Source: Stenotrophomonas maltophilia R551-3 (GTDB taxonomy: Bacteria; Pseudomonadota; Gammaproteobacteria; Xanthomonadales; Xanthomonadaceae). Taken from it: a stretch of 64,000 bases of DNA. Positions 54,354-63,090 of this stretch are shown here, piece after piece (position 1 is the stretch's first letter; the number at the start of each line of letters is the position of its first letter). The stretch is taken from contig NC_011071.1 of the NCBI RefSeq assembly GCF_000020665.1, positions 734,501 through 798,500 on the forward strand, given 5' to 3'. Both the position numbers and the translations under genes were made by a program. The notes beneath the pieces were generated by a model that saw only the letters and a program-made list of their open reading frames with translations, did not search any database and was not told the origin of the DNA.

Positions 54354-56923
54354 GGGATCAGATTCGGATCGTAGTCATCGCGGGCCGCTCCGGTGTTGCT
54401 GGGCGGCACAAGATAGAGGTCGTCGCGGTTGTAGCCGAGGATAGCACGGCGCAGAGTGCGGTCCGTGTCCTGGCCGATGGAGCTCAAGCCCTTGAGTACG
54501 AACTCGAGCTGGAAGGCGTTGTTCATCTCACCTTCGCGGTTGCGGACGTAGCGGCGGGCGACCGCACGCACGGCCAGACAGCAGCTGTCCCACTGCACGC
54601 CGGCGATGATTTCCAGCGGCTCCTTGTCCTGCAGCGAGTAGTAATAGCGGCCAACCAGGCTCCACCGCGCATTCAGCGGGTACAGGAAGGACAGGTCGGC
54701 CTGCTCCAGCAGGGTCCGGTCATGCTTGTTGGCGCCCGGGGCCGCACCGGCATTGATGCGGTAGCGGTAGCTCAGGTTGACCACGCCGTCGTTCGGCATC
54801 AGGTAGCGGGCACGGACGCTGGCCAGATCCTCGCGCTTGTACTTCGGGTCCCACTGGTAGGTGGCGCCCAGTGTCCAGCGGTCGTTGATCATGTAGTTGC
54901 CGTCGGCGATCCAGGCCGACTTGCCCTTCTCCACCGGCGCGCCGCCCGGGGTGGTGCTGACCCGCGACTCGTCGAAGTACTGGATCTGGCCGATCGCGGC
55001 CGAGAACCGTTCCTTGCCGGTGGTCTGGTCGATGAAGCGGGTTCCCAGCGCCAGGGTCAACTGGTTGGCATCGTTCTGCCGGTCGGCGCCGGTATAGCGC
55101 GAGTCGCGGAACAGCTGGCCCCAGCTGAAGGTGAAGTCACGCGTATCGAAGATCGGCAGATCGTCCTGGTTGCGATAGGGCGTGCGCAGGTAGAACAGGC
55201 GCGGCTCCAGGGTCTGCAGGAACGACTTGCCACCGATGCGGGTCTCGCGATCGAAGAACAGGCCGGCGTCGATGCTGCCGATCGGCAGGCTGCGGCTGGG
55301 CGAAGTGTTGCCACGCAGCTGCTCGGGCGTGGCGGTGTTCGGGTCGATGCCCTGCGAGCGCAGGACGTTGGCGCGCACCTGGTCTGCCAGGCCGCGATCC
55401 AGCTCGTAACCGGTATAGCGGTAGGCCAGGGTCGGGGTGACATACCAGGCCGCGCCACTGATCGGGAACGACACGTAGGGCTTCACGTCCAGGCGCGAAC
55501 CACCGTACATGCGCTGCACCTGACCCGTGCGGGTGTACTGCAGGTCAGGGCCAGCCTCGGCACCGTACTTGAGGTTGATGTCGTCGTGGGTGAAGCGCAC
55601 CGCTTCGGTGTAGATGCCGGTTTCCAGCCACGGCAGGACCGGCTTGTCCCAGGTGAAGTACAGGCGCGGCTGCCGGTTGTAGGCCAGAGCGCTCTCGTTG
55701 AGGGTGTAGTCGGTCAGCTGCCAACGGTCGGCCATGATGCCCGCCGTCCAGTTCTGGCCGGTACCGTACAGGCCGACCGTGCTCTGCAGGTTGGAGGCGG
55801 TCACCCCCACCAGGCGGTTGGCGAAGTCCTCGACATAACGTTCGTCGCTGACCCAGGCCAGGTTGGCGCGGGCCTGCCAGTTGCTGTTCACGTTGTGATA
55901 ACCGGTGAACATCACCCGGCCGCGATCACGATCGCGCAGCTTGTCGTTGGGCATGAAGGAGGTCAGCACCTCGCCGCGGCCGCCGTTGTAGAGATAGCGG
56001 AACTCGTTGTCGAGCAGCAGGCCGCGCCGGCTCATGTAGCGCGGGGTCAGGGTATCGTCGTAGTTCGGCGCCAGGTTGAAATAGATCGGCTGCGCATAAT
56101 CGAAGCCATTGCGCCCGGACATGCCCAGCTGCGGGAACAGCAGGCCGGTCTTGCGGCGGTCATCGATCGGGAACTTGAAGTAGGGCGCCCACAGCACCGG
56201 CACCTTGCCGATGCGCAGCACGGCGTTGCGGGCCGTGCCGAAGCCTTCGTCGTTGTCCACTTCGATCTGCGGCGCCGACAGCTTCCACACCGGCTGCGAC
56301 GGGTCGCAGGTGGTGTAGGTGGAGCGGTGCATCTGGCCGACCGCGCCCTGCAGGTCGACCGACTCGGCATCGCCATTGCCCCGGCGCGACACCAGCTGGT
56401 ACTGGATGTCGGTGATCTTGTGGGTGTCGCTTTCCTGGTTGCCCTCGGCGCGCTTGGCGACCATCCGGATCGACCCGTCCTGGTAGCGGACATTGCCGTC
56501 GGCGATGTAGTTGCCGGTCTCGGTATCGAAGCTGAGCTTGTCGGTACCGACGAACTGGTCACCCCGGCGCAGCGCCACGTTGCCCTCGTACTGCGGCACG
56601 GTGGTGGTGCCCAGCAGCTGGTCGCCTTCGATGTCGGTCGGCTGCTGTTCGCGCGCGGCGGCGGCAGTGGCCTTGTCCTGGCCGGGGACCGGGGTCGGGG
56701 CGTCGGTGAACGCGGGAATGACGTCGGTGGCCGGGCACAGGCCCCAGTTGAGCGGCTTTTCATCGGCCATTGCCGGCAGGCAGATGGCGATGCTCAGAGG
56801 CAGGGGAAGCAGGCGGAGGGCTCGGCGCACGCGGTTCGGATTCGGGCGAAAACGGACGGTAGCTTGCCCCATCCCTTGCATAGGGGCAATGAAGGGGGGC
56901 CGATCCTGCCGGTTCGGGTTCAT
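54350..56923 (-). CDS. lptD: LPS-assembly outer-membrane protein LptD
   Basis: 857 residues from ATG 56923, which overlaps the upstream stop by 4 bp; ATGs at 56881 and 56872 are alternatives. The long positively charged N-region and LPLPLSIAICLPAMA form the signal. A periplasmic OstA/beta-jellyroll domain (GNVALRRGDQFVGTDKLSFD, YIADGNVRYQDG) precedes a large beta barrel. All four disulfide cysteines of the family are present: Cys63 (NWGLCPAT), Cys206 (TTCDPSQ) and Cys781-782 (DSCCLAV). With LptE it inserts LPS into the outer leaflet. Confidence 0.95.
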   Translation of the reverse strand: MNPNRQDRPPFIAPMQGMGQATVRFRPNPNRVRRALRLLPLPLSIAICLPAMADEKPLNWGLCPATDVIPAFTDAPTPVPGQDKATAAAAREQQPTDIEGDQLLGTTTVPQYEGNVALRRGDQFVGTDKLSFDTETGNYIADGNVRYQDGSIRMVAKRAEGNQESDTHKITDIQYQLVSRRGNGDAESVDLQGAVGQMHRSTYTTCDPSQPVWKLSAPQIEVDNDEGFGTARNAVLRIGKVPVLWAPYFKFPIDDRRKTGLLFPQLGMSGRNGFDYAQPIYFNLAPNYDDTLTPRYMSRRGLLLDNEFRYLYNGGRGEVLTSFMPNDKLRDRDRGRVMFTGYHNVNSNWQARANLAWVSDERYVEDFANRLVGVTASNLQSTVGLYGTGQNWTAGIMADRWQLTDYTLNESALAYNRQPRLYFTWDKPVLPWLETGIYTEAVRFTHDDINLKYGAEAGPDLQYTRTGQVQRMYGGSRLDVKPYVSFPISGAAWYVTPTLAYRYTGYELDRGLADQVRANVLRSQGIDPNTATPEQLRGNTSPSRSLPIGSIDAGLFFDRETRIGGKSFLQTLEPRLFYLRTPYRNQDDLPIFDTRDFTFSWGQLFRDSRYTGADRQNDANQLTLALGTRFIDQTTGKERFSAAIGQIQYFDESRVSTTPGGAPVEKGKSAWIADGNYMINDRWTLGATYQWDPKYKREDLASVRARYLMPNDGVVNLSYRYRINAGAAPGANKHDRTLLEQADLSFLYPLNARWSLVGRYYYSLQDKEPLEIIAGVQWDSCCLAVRAVARRYVRNREGEMNNAFQLEFVLKGLSSIGQDTDRTLRRAILGYNRDDLYLVPPSNTGAARDDYDPNLIP

Positions 56924-57858
56924 CCGGCGCCGTCACCGGTGGCCGCTGACATCAGGGCCTGGACATGGGCCACGCTGCACTCGGCCAGGGCCTGCAGGTC
57001 GTAGCCGCCCTCCAGCATCGAGACCACCCGGCCGGCCGCATGGCGGCGTGCCAGCGCGTGCAGTTCACGGGTGATCCAGGCGAAATCGTCGGTCTCCAGC
57101 ATCAGATCGGCCTGCGGGTCGCGCAGGTGGGCGTCGAAGCCGGCGGAGATCAGCAGGAGTTGCGGACGGAAGTCGTCGATGGCCGGCAGCATCTCGTCGG
57201 CCCAGACATTGCGGAAGCGGAAACCGCCACTGCCGGGGGGCAGCAGGATGTTCATCAGGTTGCCGGCACCGCGATCACGGCGCAGGCCGGAATTGGGAAA
57301 CAGCCCGGCCTGGTGGGTGCTGTAGTACGAGACCCGGGCGTCGTGCTGGAAGATGTCCTGGGTGCCATTGCCGTGGTGGACGTCGAAGTCGACCACCGCG
57401 ATACGCTCCAGTCCGTGGCGGTCGCGGGCATAGGCGGCAGCGATGGCGATGTTGTTCAGCAGGCAGAAGCCCATCGCCGTGCTGCTGGTGGCGTGGTGGC
57501 CCGGCGGGCGTACCGCGCAGAAGGCCAGCGGGTCCTCGCCCAGCATCACCGCATCGACCGCGGCCACGCCGGCACCGGCGGCGTGCACGGCGGCGCTGGC
57601 CGAGCCGGGCGAGGTCCAGGTGTCCATGTCCAGCTGGCGCAACGGCGCGGTCTGCGGCTGCAGCACGAAGTCGAGCAGGGCGCTGTCGTGGACCCGGGTC
57701 AGTTCGCCGAACTTGGCCGGCGGCGCCTCGCGCCAGTCCAGCTGATCAGGGAAGGCGGCGTGCAGTGCGTCGAGTACGTACTGCAGGCGCTGCGGGCACT
57801 CCGGATGGCCGGGGCCGGGGTCATGCAGCAGGCAGGACGGATGGGAGTAGACCAGCAT
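56920..57858 (-). CDS. Histone-deacetylase-family (acetoin utilisation type) deacetylase
   Basis: 312 residues. The arginase/deacetylase fold motifs are intact: PGHPECPQRLQYVLDAL, CAVRPPGHHATSSTAMGFC, the zinc site VVDFDVHHGNGTQDIF and ISAGFDAHLRDPQADL, and SMLEGGYDLQAL. It should remove acyl groups from acetyl-lysine or acetyl-polyamines in the cytosol; the substrate is unknown. Its stop overlaps the lptD start by 4 bp and it lies 9 bp after the adenosyltransferase gene, so it is transcribed with B12 and LPS-assembly genes. Confidence 0.92.
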   Translation of the reverse strand: MLVYSHPSCLLHDPGPGHPECPQRLQYVLDALHAAFPDQLDWREAPPAKFGELTRVHDSALLDFVLQPQTAPLRQLDMDTWTSPGSASAAVHAAGAGVAAVDAVMLGEDPLAFCAVRPPGHHATSSTAMGFCLLNNIAIAAAYARDRHGLERIAVVDFDVHHGNGTQDIFQHDARVSYYSTHQAGLFPNSGLRRDRGAGNLMNILLPPGSGGFRFRNVWADEMLPAIDDFRPQLLLISAGFDAHLRDPQADLMLETDDFAWITRELHALARRHAAGRVVSMLEGGYDLQALAECSVAHVQALMSAATGDGAG

Positions 57859-57867
57859 CGTGCCGAC

Positions 57868-58422
57868 TCAGCGCTGGCGCTGCTGTGGCTGCCACAGCGC
57901 TTCGCCGTGGCCATCGGCACGGGCCAGCACCCGGGCCAGCACGAACAGCAGGTCCGACAAACGGTTGAGGTACTGCAGCGCCTCGCTGCGCACAGCCTCG
58001 TGGCGGGCCAGGGTGACCGTCTCGCGCTCGGCGCGGCGGACGATGGTGCGCGCCAGGTGGCAGCGTGCAGCGGCCTCGCCGCCGGCCGGCAGGATGAACT
58101 CCTTCAGCATTGGCAGGCCTGCGTTGTAGTGGTCCAGCTGCTGCTCCAGCGCGGAGACATCGGCGGCGTGGATCGCGGCGTGGCCGGGGATGCACAGCTC
58201 GGCGCCGAGGTCGAACAGCTGGTGTTGCAGATGCACGACCAGCGCGCGCACGTCCTCGGGCAACGGGGCCGCCAGCAGCAGGCCGAGTGCGGCATTGGCC
58301 TCGTCGACGGTGCCGTAGGAGGCGACCCGGGCGTCATCTTTGGCCACGCGCTGGCCGTCACCGAGGCCGGTGCTGCCGTCGTCGCCGGTGCGGGTGTAAA
58401 TGCGCGAGAGGCGATGACCCAT
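57868..58422 (-). CDS. Cob(I)alamin adenosyltransferase, PduO type
   Basis: 184 residues. It moves the adenosyl group of ATP onto cob(I)alamin, making coenzyme B12. PduO signatures: IYTRTGDDGSTGLGDGQRV at the N-terminus (ATP site), YGTVDEANAALGLL, LFDLGAELCIPG and, near the end, CHLARTIVRRAERETVTL with SEALQYLNRLSDLLFVLAR. It lies 8 bp after a gene for a probable B12 transporter and 9 bp before the deacetylase. The start MGHRLSRIYTRTGDDG is preferred over longer in-frame options. Confidence 0.94.
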   Translation of the reverse strand: MGHRLSRIYTRTGDDGSTGLGDGQRVAKDDARVASYGTVDEANAALGLLLAAPLPEDVRALVVHLQHQLFDLGAELCIPGHAAIHAADVSALEQQLDHYNAGLPMLKEFILPAGGEAAARCHLARTIVRRAERETVTLARHEAVRSEALQYLNRLSDLLFVLARVLARADGHGEALWQPQQRQR

Positions 58423-58430
58423 GGTGCGGC

Positions 58431-59015
58431 TCAGTGGCGGATGTCGCGGCGGGCCTGCTGCAGCTTCAGCACCTGCTCCACGGCCAGCTGCAGGGCGGCG
58501 GCCAGCGCCACGTAGATCGCCGTGGTGCGCAGGTACGGCCCGAACCACTGCGCGTAGTTCTGTGCCCAGCCGGCCAGGGTCGGCTCGGCCACGTTGCGGC
58601 TGCTCCAGTAGAAGCCGCCCTGTGCCAGCAGATGGCAGACCGCCACCGAGGCAACCAGCAGCAGCGCGCCCTTGGCCAGCACCGACCAGCGCGCGCTCTG
58701 GTAGTTGCGGCCCAGCAGCATGCCGCCAGCCCACAGCGAGAAGTACGCCGGCAGCAGCAGCCAGTAGCCCGGCGACACGCAGTAGTGCTGCCAGAAATCC
58801 AGGCCACTGCTGCGGATCACGATCCAGTCCACCAGCACCGCGAACACCATCAGCAGCGGGAACGCCCAGCGCGTCCAGCGCGCCAGGTAGAAGCCGCCGA
58901 TGAAGAACACGGCCCAGGAGGCATCGGGGATCGCCGCGAAGTGGTTGACGCGGGTCGCCGCCAGCAGCAGTACGAGTACTGACAGGACGAAGGCGCGGTT
59001 GGCGGTGTCGGACAT
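58431..59015 (-). CDS. Six-helix membrane protein, probable BtuM-type vitamin B12 transporter
   Basis: 194 residues with six membrane helices (about residues 8-28, 33-46, 50-68, 82-103, 113-135, 165-188). The loop before helix 4 holds Cys79 (WQHYCVSPGYW). The solitary ECF-type B12 transporter BtuM has the same size, six helices and a conserved Cys at nearly this position (Cys80 in the Thiobacillus denitrificans protein) that binds the cobalt of cobalamin. The next gene, 8 bp downstream, encodes a B12 adenosyltransferase. I therefore infer B12 uptake. It is the first gene of the ten-gene operon. Confidence 0.75.
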   Translation of the reverse strand: MSDTANRAFVLSVLVLLLAATRVNHFAAIPDASWAVFFIGGFYLARWTRWAFPLLMVFAVLVDWIVIRSSGLDFWQHYCVSPGYWLLLPAYFSLWAGGMLLGRNYQSARWSVLAKGALLLVASVAVCHLLAQGGFYWSSRNVAEPTLAGWAQNYAQWFGPYLRTTAIYVALAAALQLAVEQVLKLQQARRDIRH

Positions 59016-59122
59016 GGCGGCGGGCCCGGAGCGGATTCAGGTTTCATTCTAGCCCGCCGCGCGGGTTGGCGCAGGTGGGATGCATTGGGCTTGCAGTGGG
59101 GGCGAGCGCGTATCATGAGCCC

Positions 59123-60331
59123 ATGAGTGAACGACATGACGTGCTGATCGTCGGTGGTGGCCTGGTCGGTGCCAGCCTGGCCATTGCCCTGGACCGCCTG
59201 GGCCGCGACGTGGGCCTGCTCGAGGCCAGTCCGGCCGGAGAGCTGCCGGCGGTGTTCGACCAGCGCAATCTCAGTTTCGCCGCTGCCACCGTCAATGCGC
59301 TGACCGCGCTGGGGGTGATGCAGAAGCTGGCGATGGTACCGGGCCCGATCCGGCGCATCCATGTCAGTCGTGCCGGCGATTTCGGCCGTGTGCAGCTCGA
59401 AGCGGCCGATTACGACCGGCCGTGGTTCGGCCAGGTGGTGGTCGCGCGTGATTTCGGCCAGGCGCTGGAATCGCGTCTGCAGGAGCTGCCACGACTGCGT
59501 CGCTACCGGCCGATGCGGTTCCTGGGGCTGGGCGAGGTGGTCGATGGCTACCGCCAGGTGCGGGTGGCCGATGAGGCCGGCGAACGCGTGCTGCTGGCAC
59601 GGCTGGTGGTCGGTGCCGATGGCACCAGCAGCGGCGTGCGTGGCGCACTGGGCATCGAGGCCGACCGCCACGATTTCCAGCAGACCCTGTTCGTGGCCCG
59701 CGTGCGCAGCCAGCGCGCGCCGGATGGCACCGCCTGGGAGCGCTTCACCGATACCGGCCCGACTGCCCTGCTGCCGCGTGGCGATCGCCACTTCGGCACC
59801 GTGCACGGTGTCGCGCGCGACCAGGCCGATGCGGTGTTGGCGTTGGACGATGCGGCCTGGCTGCAACGCCTGCAGAGCGCGATCGGCTGGCGTGCCGGCC
59901 GCCTGCTTGAATCCGGCCCGCGTAGTGCCTACCCGCTCATCCAGGTGCTGGCGCGCGCGCTGGCCGGTGAGCGCACGGTGCTGCTCGGCAATGCCGCGCA
60001 GACCATCCATCCGCTGGGCGCGCAGGGCTTCAACCTGGGCCTGCGCGATGCGCTGACCCTGGCCGAACTGCTGGAGGATGCGCATGAGGATGCCGGCAGT
60101 GATGCATTGCTGCAGGCCTATGTCGCGCGCCGCGAGGAAGATCGCCGGCAGACGGTGGCGTTCTCCGGTGGCCTGGCGCGCCTGACCAGCAACCCGGCGC
60201 CGCTGATGCGGCCGCTGCGCAGCCTTGGCCTGGTCGCCGCACAGCGCGCGTCGGTGCAGTCGATGCTGGTCGGTGGCGCGATGGGCTTCCGTGGTGAAGT
60301 GCCGCGCCTGTGCCGCGGAGAAGCCGCATGA
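59123..60331 (+). CDS. ubiH: 2-octaprenyl-6-methoxyphenol hydroxylase (UbiH)
   Basis: 402 residues. An FAD-dependent aromatic hydroxylase of ubiquinone synthesis. Motifs: dinucleotide fold HDVLIVGGGLVGASLAIAL, the VVGADGTSSGVR block near residue 170, and the second FAD motif VLLGNAAQTIHPLGAQGFN followed by LGLRDALTLAELL. The start at 59123 follows TATCAT, a -10-like box at 59111-59116. Its stop overlaps the next hydroxylase gene (ATGA). UbiH rather than UbiF is inferred from order and from the QTIHP variant; the pair is common in gammaproteobacteria. Confidence 0.88.
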   Translation: MSERHDVLIVGGGLVGASLAIALDRLGRDVGLLEASPAGELPAVFDQRNLSFAAATVNALTALGVMQKLAMVPGPIRRIHVSRAGDFGRVQLEAADYDRPWFGQVVVARDFGQALESRLQELPRLRRYRPMRFLGLGEVVDGYRQVRVADEAGERVLLARLVVGADGTSSGVRGALGIEADRHDFQQTLFVARVRSQRAPDGTAWERFTDTGPTALLPRGDRHFGTVHGVARDQADAVLALDDAAWLQRLQSAIGWRAGRLLESGPRSAYPLIQVLARALAGERTVLLGNAAQTIHPLGAQGFNLGLRDALTLAELLEDAHEDAGSDALLQAYVARREEDRRQTVAFSGGLARLTSNPAPLMRPLRSLGLVAAQRASVQSMLVGGAMGFRGEVPRLCRGEAA

Positions 60332-61509
60332 GCCGGCGCACGCGTCTTGATGTAGCCATCGTTGGTGGTGGCGTCGTCGGTGCCGCGTGTGCGCTGGCGC
60401 TGGCCGATGCCGGCCTGTCGGTTGCGCTGGTGGAAGGCCGCGAACCAGCACCGTGGCAGGCCGCACAGCCGGACCTGCGCGTGTTCGCCTTCGCCGCTGA
60501 TAACGTACAACTGTTGAACCGCCTGGGCGTGTGGCCGGCGATCGCGCAGGCCCGCGCCTGCCCTTACCGGCGCATGCAGGTGTGGGATGCGGCCGGTGGC
60601 GAGGATCTGCTGTTCGACGCCGACCGCTTCGGTCGTCGCGAGCTGGGCTACATCGTCGAGAATGGCTTGTTGCAGGATCGCCTGTGGGCGGCACTGCCAG
60701 CGGCGGGCGTGCAGCTGCACTGCCCGGCACGGGTGGAAGCGCTGGAACAGGATGATGACGGTGTTCGCCTGCGCCTGGACGACGGTCGTCGTCTGGAAGC
60801 GGCGCTGGCAGTGGCGGCCGATGGCGCCGAGTCGACCTTGCGCCAGCTGGCCGGGATCGAGGTGGAGCGGCATGACTACCACCAGCGTGGCGTGGTGGCC
60901 TATGTGGACAGCGATCTTCCCAACCAGGCCACCGCATGGCAACGCTTCCTGCCGACCGGGCCGCTGGCGCTGCTGCCGGTGGCCGAGCGCCGCAGTTCGA
61001 TCGTCTGGACCCTGCCCGAGGATGAAGCGGCTCGCGTGCTGGCCTTGGACGAGGACGCCTTCAACCGCGAACTGACGCGTGCGTTCGCCGCGCGCCTGGG
61101 CGAACTGCGGCTGGCATCACCGCGTGCGGCGTTCCCGCTGCGTCGGCAGCTGGCCCGTCACTACGTGGCCGGCCGCGTGCTGGCGTTGGGCGATGCCGCG
61201 CACGTAGTGCATCCACTGGCCGGGCAGGGCGTGAACCTGGGGCTGCGCGATGTCGCCGCCCTGCAGCAGTGGCTGGCGCCGTCGGCCGAACGCCGCGGCC
61301 AGCCGCGGCTGTCGCCGCAGCGCCTGCAGCGCTGGGCACGCGAACGGCGCAGCGACAACCACATCGCCGCTTACAGCTTCGATGCGATCAACCGCCTGTT
61401 CTCCAACGACGAGATGCACCTGACCCTGGCCCGCGGCCGCGCGCTGGGCTGCGTCGGCAAGTGGCCGCCGCTGGTGCAGGCATTCTGGAAGCGCGCCGCC
61501 GGGGTCTGA
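60328..61509 (+). CDS. UbiH/UbiF/VisC family ubiquinone hydroxylase
   Basis: 393 residues. Same fold as its neighbour: LDVAIVGGGVVGAACALALA at the N-terminus, VAADGAESTLRQLAG near residue 160 and VLALGDAAHVVHPLAGQGVN with LGLRDVAALQQWL. It should hydroxylate another ring position of the ubiquinone precursor (UbiF or UbiI role); sequence reading alone cannot settle which. It overlaps ubiH by 4 bp and is followed directly by a 66-bp palindrome, a probable terminator. Confidence 0.88.
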   Translation: MSRRTRLDVAIVGGGVVGAACALALADAGLSVALVEGREPAPWQAAQPDLRVFAFAADNVQLLNRLGVWPAIAQARACPYRRMQVWDAAGGEDLLFDADRFGRRELGYIVENGLLQDRLWAALPAAGVQLHCPARVEALEQDDDGVRLRLDDGRRLEAALAVAADGAESTLRQLAGIEVERHDYHQRGVVAYVDSDLPNQATAWQRFLPTGPLALLPVAERRSSIVWTLPEDEAARVLALDEDAFNRELTRAFAARLGELRLASPRAAFPLRRQLARHYVAGRVLALGDAAHVVHPLAGQGVNLGLRDVAALQQWLAPSAERRGQPRLSPQRLQRWARERRSDNHIAAYSFDAINRLFSNDEMHLTLARGRALGCVGKWPPLVQAFWKRAAGV

Positions 61510-61512
61510 TGC

Positions 61513-61578
61513 AAAAAGGGGACGGAGGGGATTAAGTCGTATGTGCACATACGACTTAATCCCCTCCGTCCCCTTTTT
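61513..61578. terminator. Perfect 66-bp palindrome, probable two-way terminator
   Basis: Two 33-bp arms with no mismatch and no loop: AAAAAGGGGACGGAGGGG, then ATTAAGTCGTATGTG, then the exact inverse, ending in CCCCTTTTT. Both strands end the stem in TTTTT, so it can stop transcription from both convergent genes. It starts 4 bp after the hydroxylase stop and ends at the stop of the EF-hand gene. Confidence 0.85.
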
Positions 61579-61973
61579 CAATCAACCAACCAACCGGCCA
61601 GGTCGGCACGATCCAGCTTGCCGCGGCGCTTCACGTCCAGCGCATTGAATTCATCGGCCAACGCCGGATTCGCCTGCGCTTCCTCGCGGCTGATGAAGCC
61701 ATCACCGTTCACATCCAGCGCAGCGAAGTGGATGCGGTACTGGCCGACCACGCTGCTCGGTTCCAGCGAACGCACGGTCACCTGTGCCTCGCCGGCCGGC
61801 CGTGCAATCTCGACGCTGCCGCTGACCCGGCCGGCATCCAGCGGCTGCTGGCGGATCGCGCCGCCGGTCGGGCCCAACGGCTGGCTCTGCGCCGGCATGG
61901 GTGGCAACTGCTGTGCAATGGCCGGTGCGGCTGCCAGTACGGTGATCAGCAAGGCGAGCGGGTGGTATCGCAT
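61578..61973 (-). CDS. Exported EF-hand domain protein
   Basis: 131 residues with a signal peptide (HPLALLITVLAAAPAIAQQ). Residues 87-98 are a canonical calcium loop (DVNGDGFISREE). A second loop at 113-124 (DVKRRGKLDRAD) has lost acidic residues at positions 3 and 5 and probably does not bind calcium well. The region before it is a short beta-rich segment (SVEIARPAGEAQVTVRSLEP). Such small periplasmic EF-hand proteins are frequent in Xanthomonadaceae; their role is unknown. Confidence 0.83.
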   Translation of the reverse strand: MRYHPLALLITVLAAAPAIAQQLPPMPAQSQPLGPTGGAIRQQPLDAGRVSGSVEIARPAGEAQVTVRSLEPSSVVGQYRIHFAALDVNGDGFISREEAQANPALADEFNALDVKRRGKLDRADLAGWLVD

Positions 61974-61987
61974 GGTTCCCTTCCTCG

Positions 61988-62010
61988 GTAGCGCCGGGCC
62001 ATGCCCGGCG
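61988..62010 (+). repeat. SMAG (GTAG) monomer
   Basis: A single unit GTAGCGCCGGGCCATGCCC and the end of its stem, between rlmM and the EF-hand gene. Confidence 0.8.
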
Positions 62011-62022
62011 GGCGCGATGGCC

Positions 62023-63090
62023 TCAGCGCAGCGGCGAGGCCAGCACCGTGATCTCTTCACGGTCGTGATACAGCTGCTTGGCACGTACCACCAGCGGCTT
62101 GCCGGCCTGCTCCTGGAACAGGTCCAGGCACAAGCGGGTTTCGTCCCAGCGCTTCTTCATCGGCAGCTTCAGGTTGAAGATCGCGTGCCTGCACCAGCCT
62201 TCGCGGAACCAGGTGGCCATGCGTTCGGCCACGCGCCGCGGTTGCTCGACCATGTCGCAGACCATCCAGTCCAGCGGCTGTTCCGGGTGCCAGTGGAAGC
62301 CGTCGGCGCGCAGGTGCTCGACCAGGCCGGTGTCCAGCACGTGCTGGCGCAGCGGGCCGTTGTCGATGCTCAGCACGTGCATGTGCTGGCGGGTCAGCAC
62401 CCAGGTCCAGCCGCCCGGTGCGGCGCCCAGGTCAGCCGCGCGCATGCCGGGCTTGGCCAGTGCCTCGCGTTCTTCCGGGGTCAGCAGGGTCAGCAGCGCT
62501 TCGTCCAGCTTCAGCGCCGAACGCGACGGCGCTTCCGGCAGCAGCTTCAGGCGCGGGATGCCCAGTGCCCACGGTGCGCTGTCGGCCGGGTCGGCCACGC
62601 AGACGAAGGCGTGGGTGCCGTCGACAAACACCACGTGCAGGCGCGGCAGGCGATTGTTTGGCTTGTCAGTGAGCTTGCCGGCCTTGCGCAGCGCCGGGCG
62701 CAGCGCATTGCCGAAGGCACGGGCCAGCCCGGACAGTGGCTTGCCGGCGTCCGAATCGGGATGCTCCACCCACAGGTCGCCGAAGCGCGGCGCATCGGCC
62801 AGCACCTCCAGCATCGGGGTGATGCGGTCAGCCGGGTCCAGCTGCGGCAGCTCGGCCAGCACCACCAGCTTCTGCCGCGCGAAGATCAGTTCGCGCCAGC
62901 GCAGCCGTGGTGCCAGCGCGGCGGCTTCGTCGCACATGAACAACACGTAGCCGTCATTGCGCTGGGTGCGCGCATAGCCGGCGAAACCGGCTTCACTGGC
63001 GCGGAACTGCAGCTCGCCGGCCAGCTCGGGCTCGAAGCCCTGCCGGCACAGGCACAGCAGGCCGATGCCGGTTTCAGTAACGGGCGCCAT
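62023..63090 (-). CDS. rlmM: 23S rRNA 2'-O-ribose C2498 methyltransferase
   Basis: 355 residues from ATG 63090, chosen because GGGGAAA lies 4 bp upstream; another ATG is at 63102. The N-terminal THUMP-related part (residues 1-190; GIGLLCLCRQGFEPELAGEL) is followed by the FtsJ-like domain with the SAM site AADLGAAPGGWTWVLT and the catalytic-type PLDWMVCDMVEQP and FNLKLPMKKRWDE. It methylates C2498 of 23S rRNA with SAM. The gene overlaps the upstream deaminase gene by 17 bp. Confidence 0.94.
   Translation of the reverse strand: MAPVTETGIGLLCLCRQGFEPELAGELQFRASEAGFAGYARTQRNDGYVLFMCDEAAALAPRLRWRELIFARQKLVVLAELPQLDPADRITPMLEVLADAPRFGDLWVEHPDSDAGKPLSGLARAFGNALRPALRKAGKLTDKPNNRLPRLHVVFVDGTHAFVCVADPADSAPWALGIPRLKLLPEAPSRSALKLDEALLTLLTPEEREALAKPGMRAADLGAAPGGWTWVLTRQHMHVLSIDNGPLRQHVLDTGLVEHLRADGFHWHPEQPLDWMVCDMVEQPRRVAERMATWFREGWCRHAIFNLKLPMKKRWDETRLCLDLFQEQAGKPLVVRAKQLYHDREEITVLASPLR

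Noticed and set aside
52227..57004. Long plus-strand frames opposite pdxA, surA and lptD
   Set aside because: They lie antisense to conserved genes in a known gene order and contain no motifs.
61513..61578. Reading the 66-bp palindrome as an operator
   Set aside because: It lies between two stop codons, not upstream of a gene, and its T tails fit termination far better.
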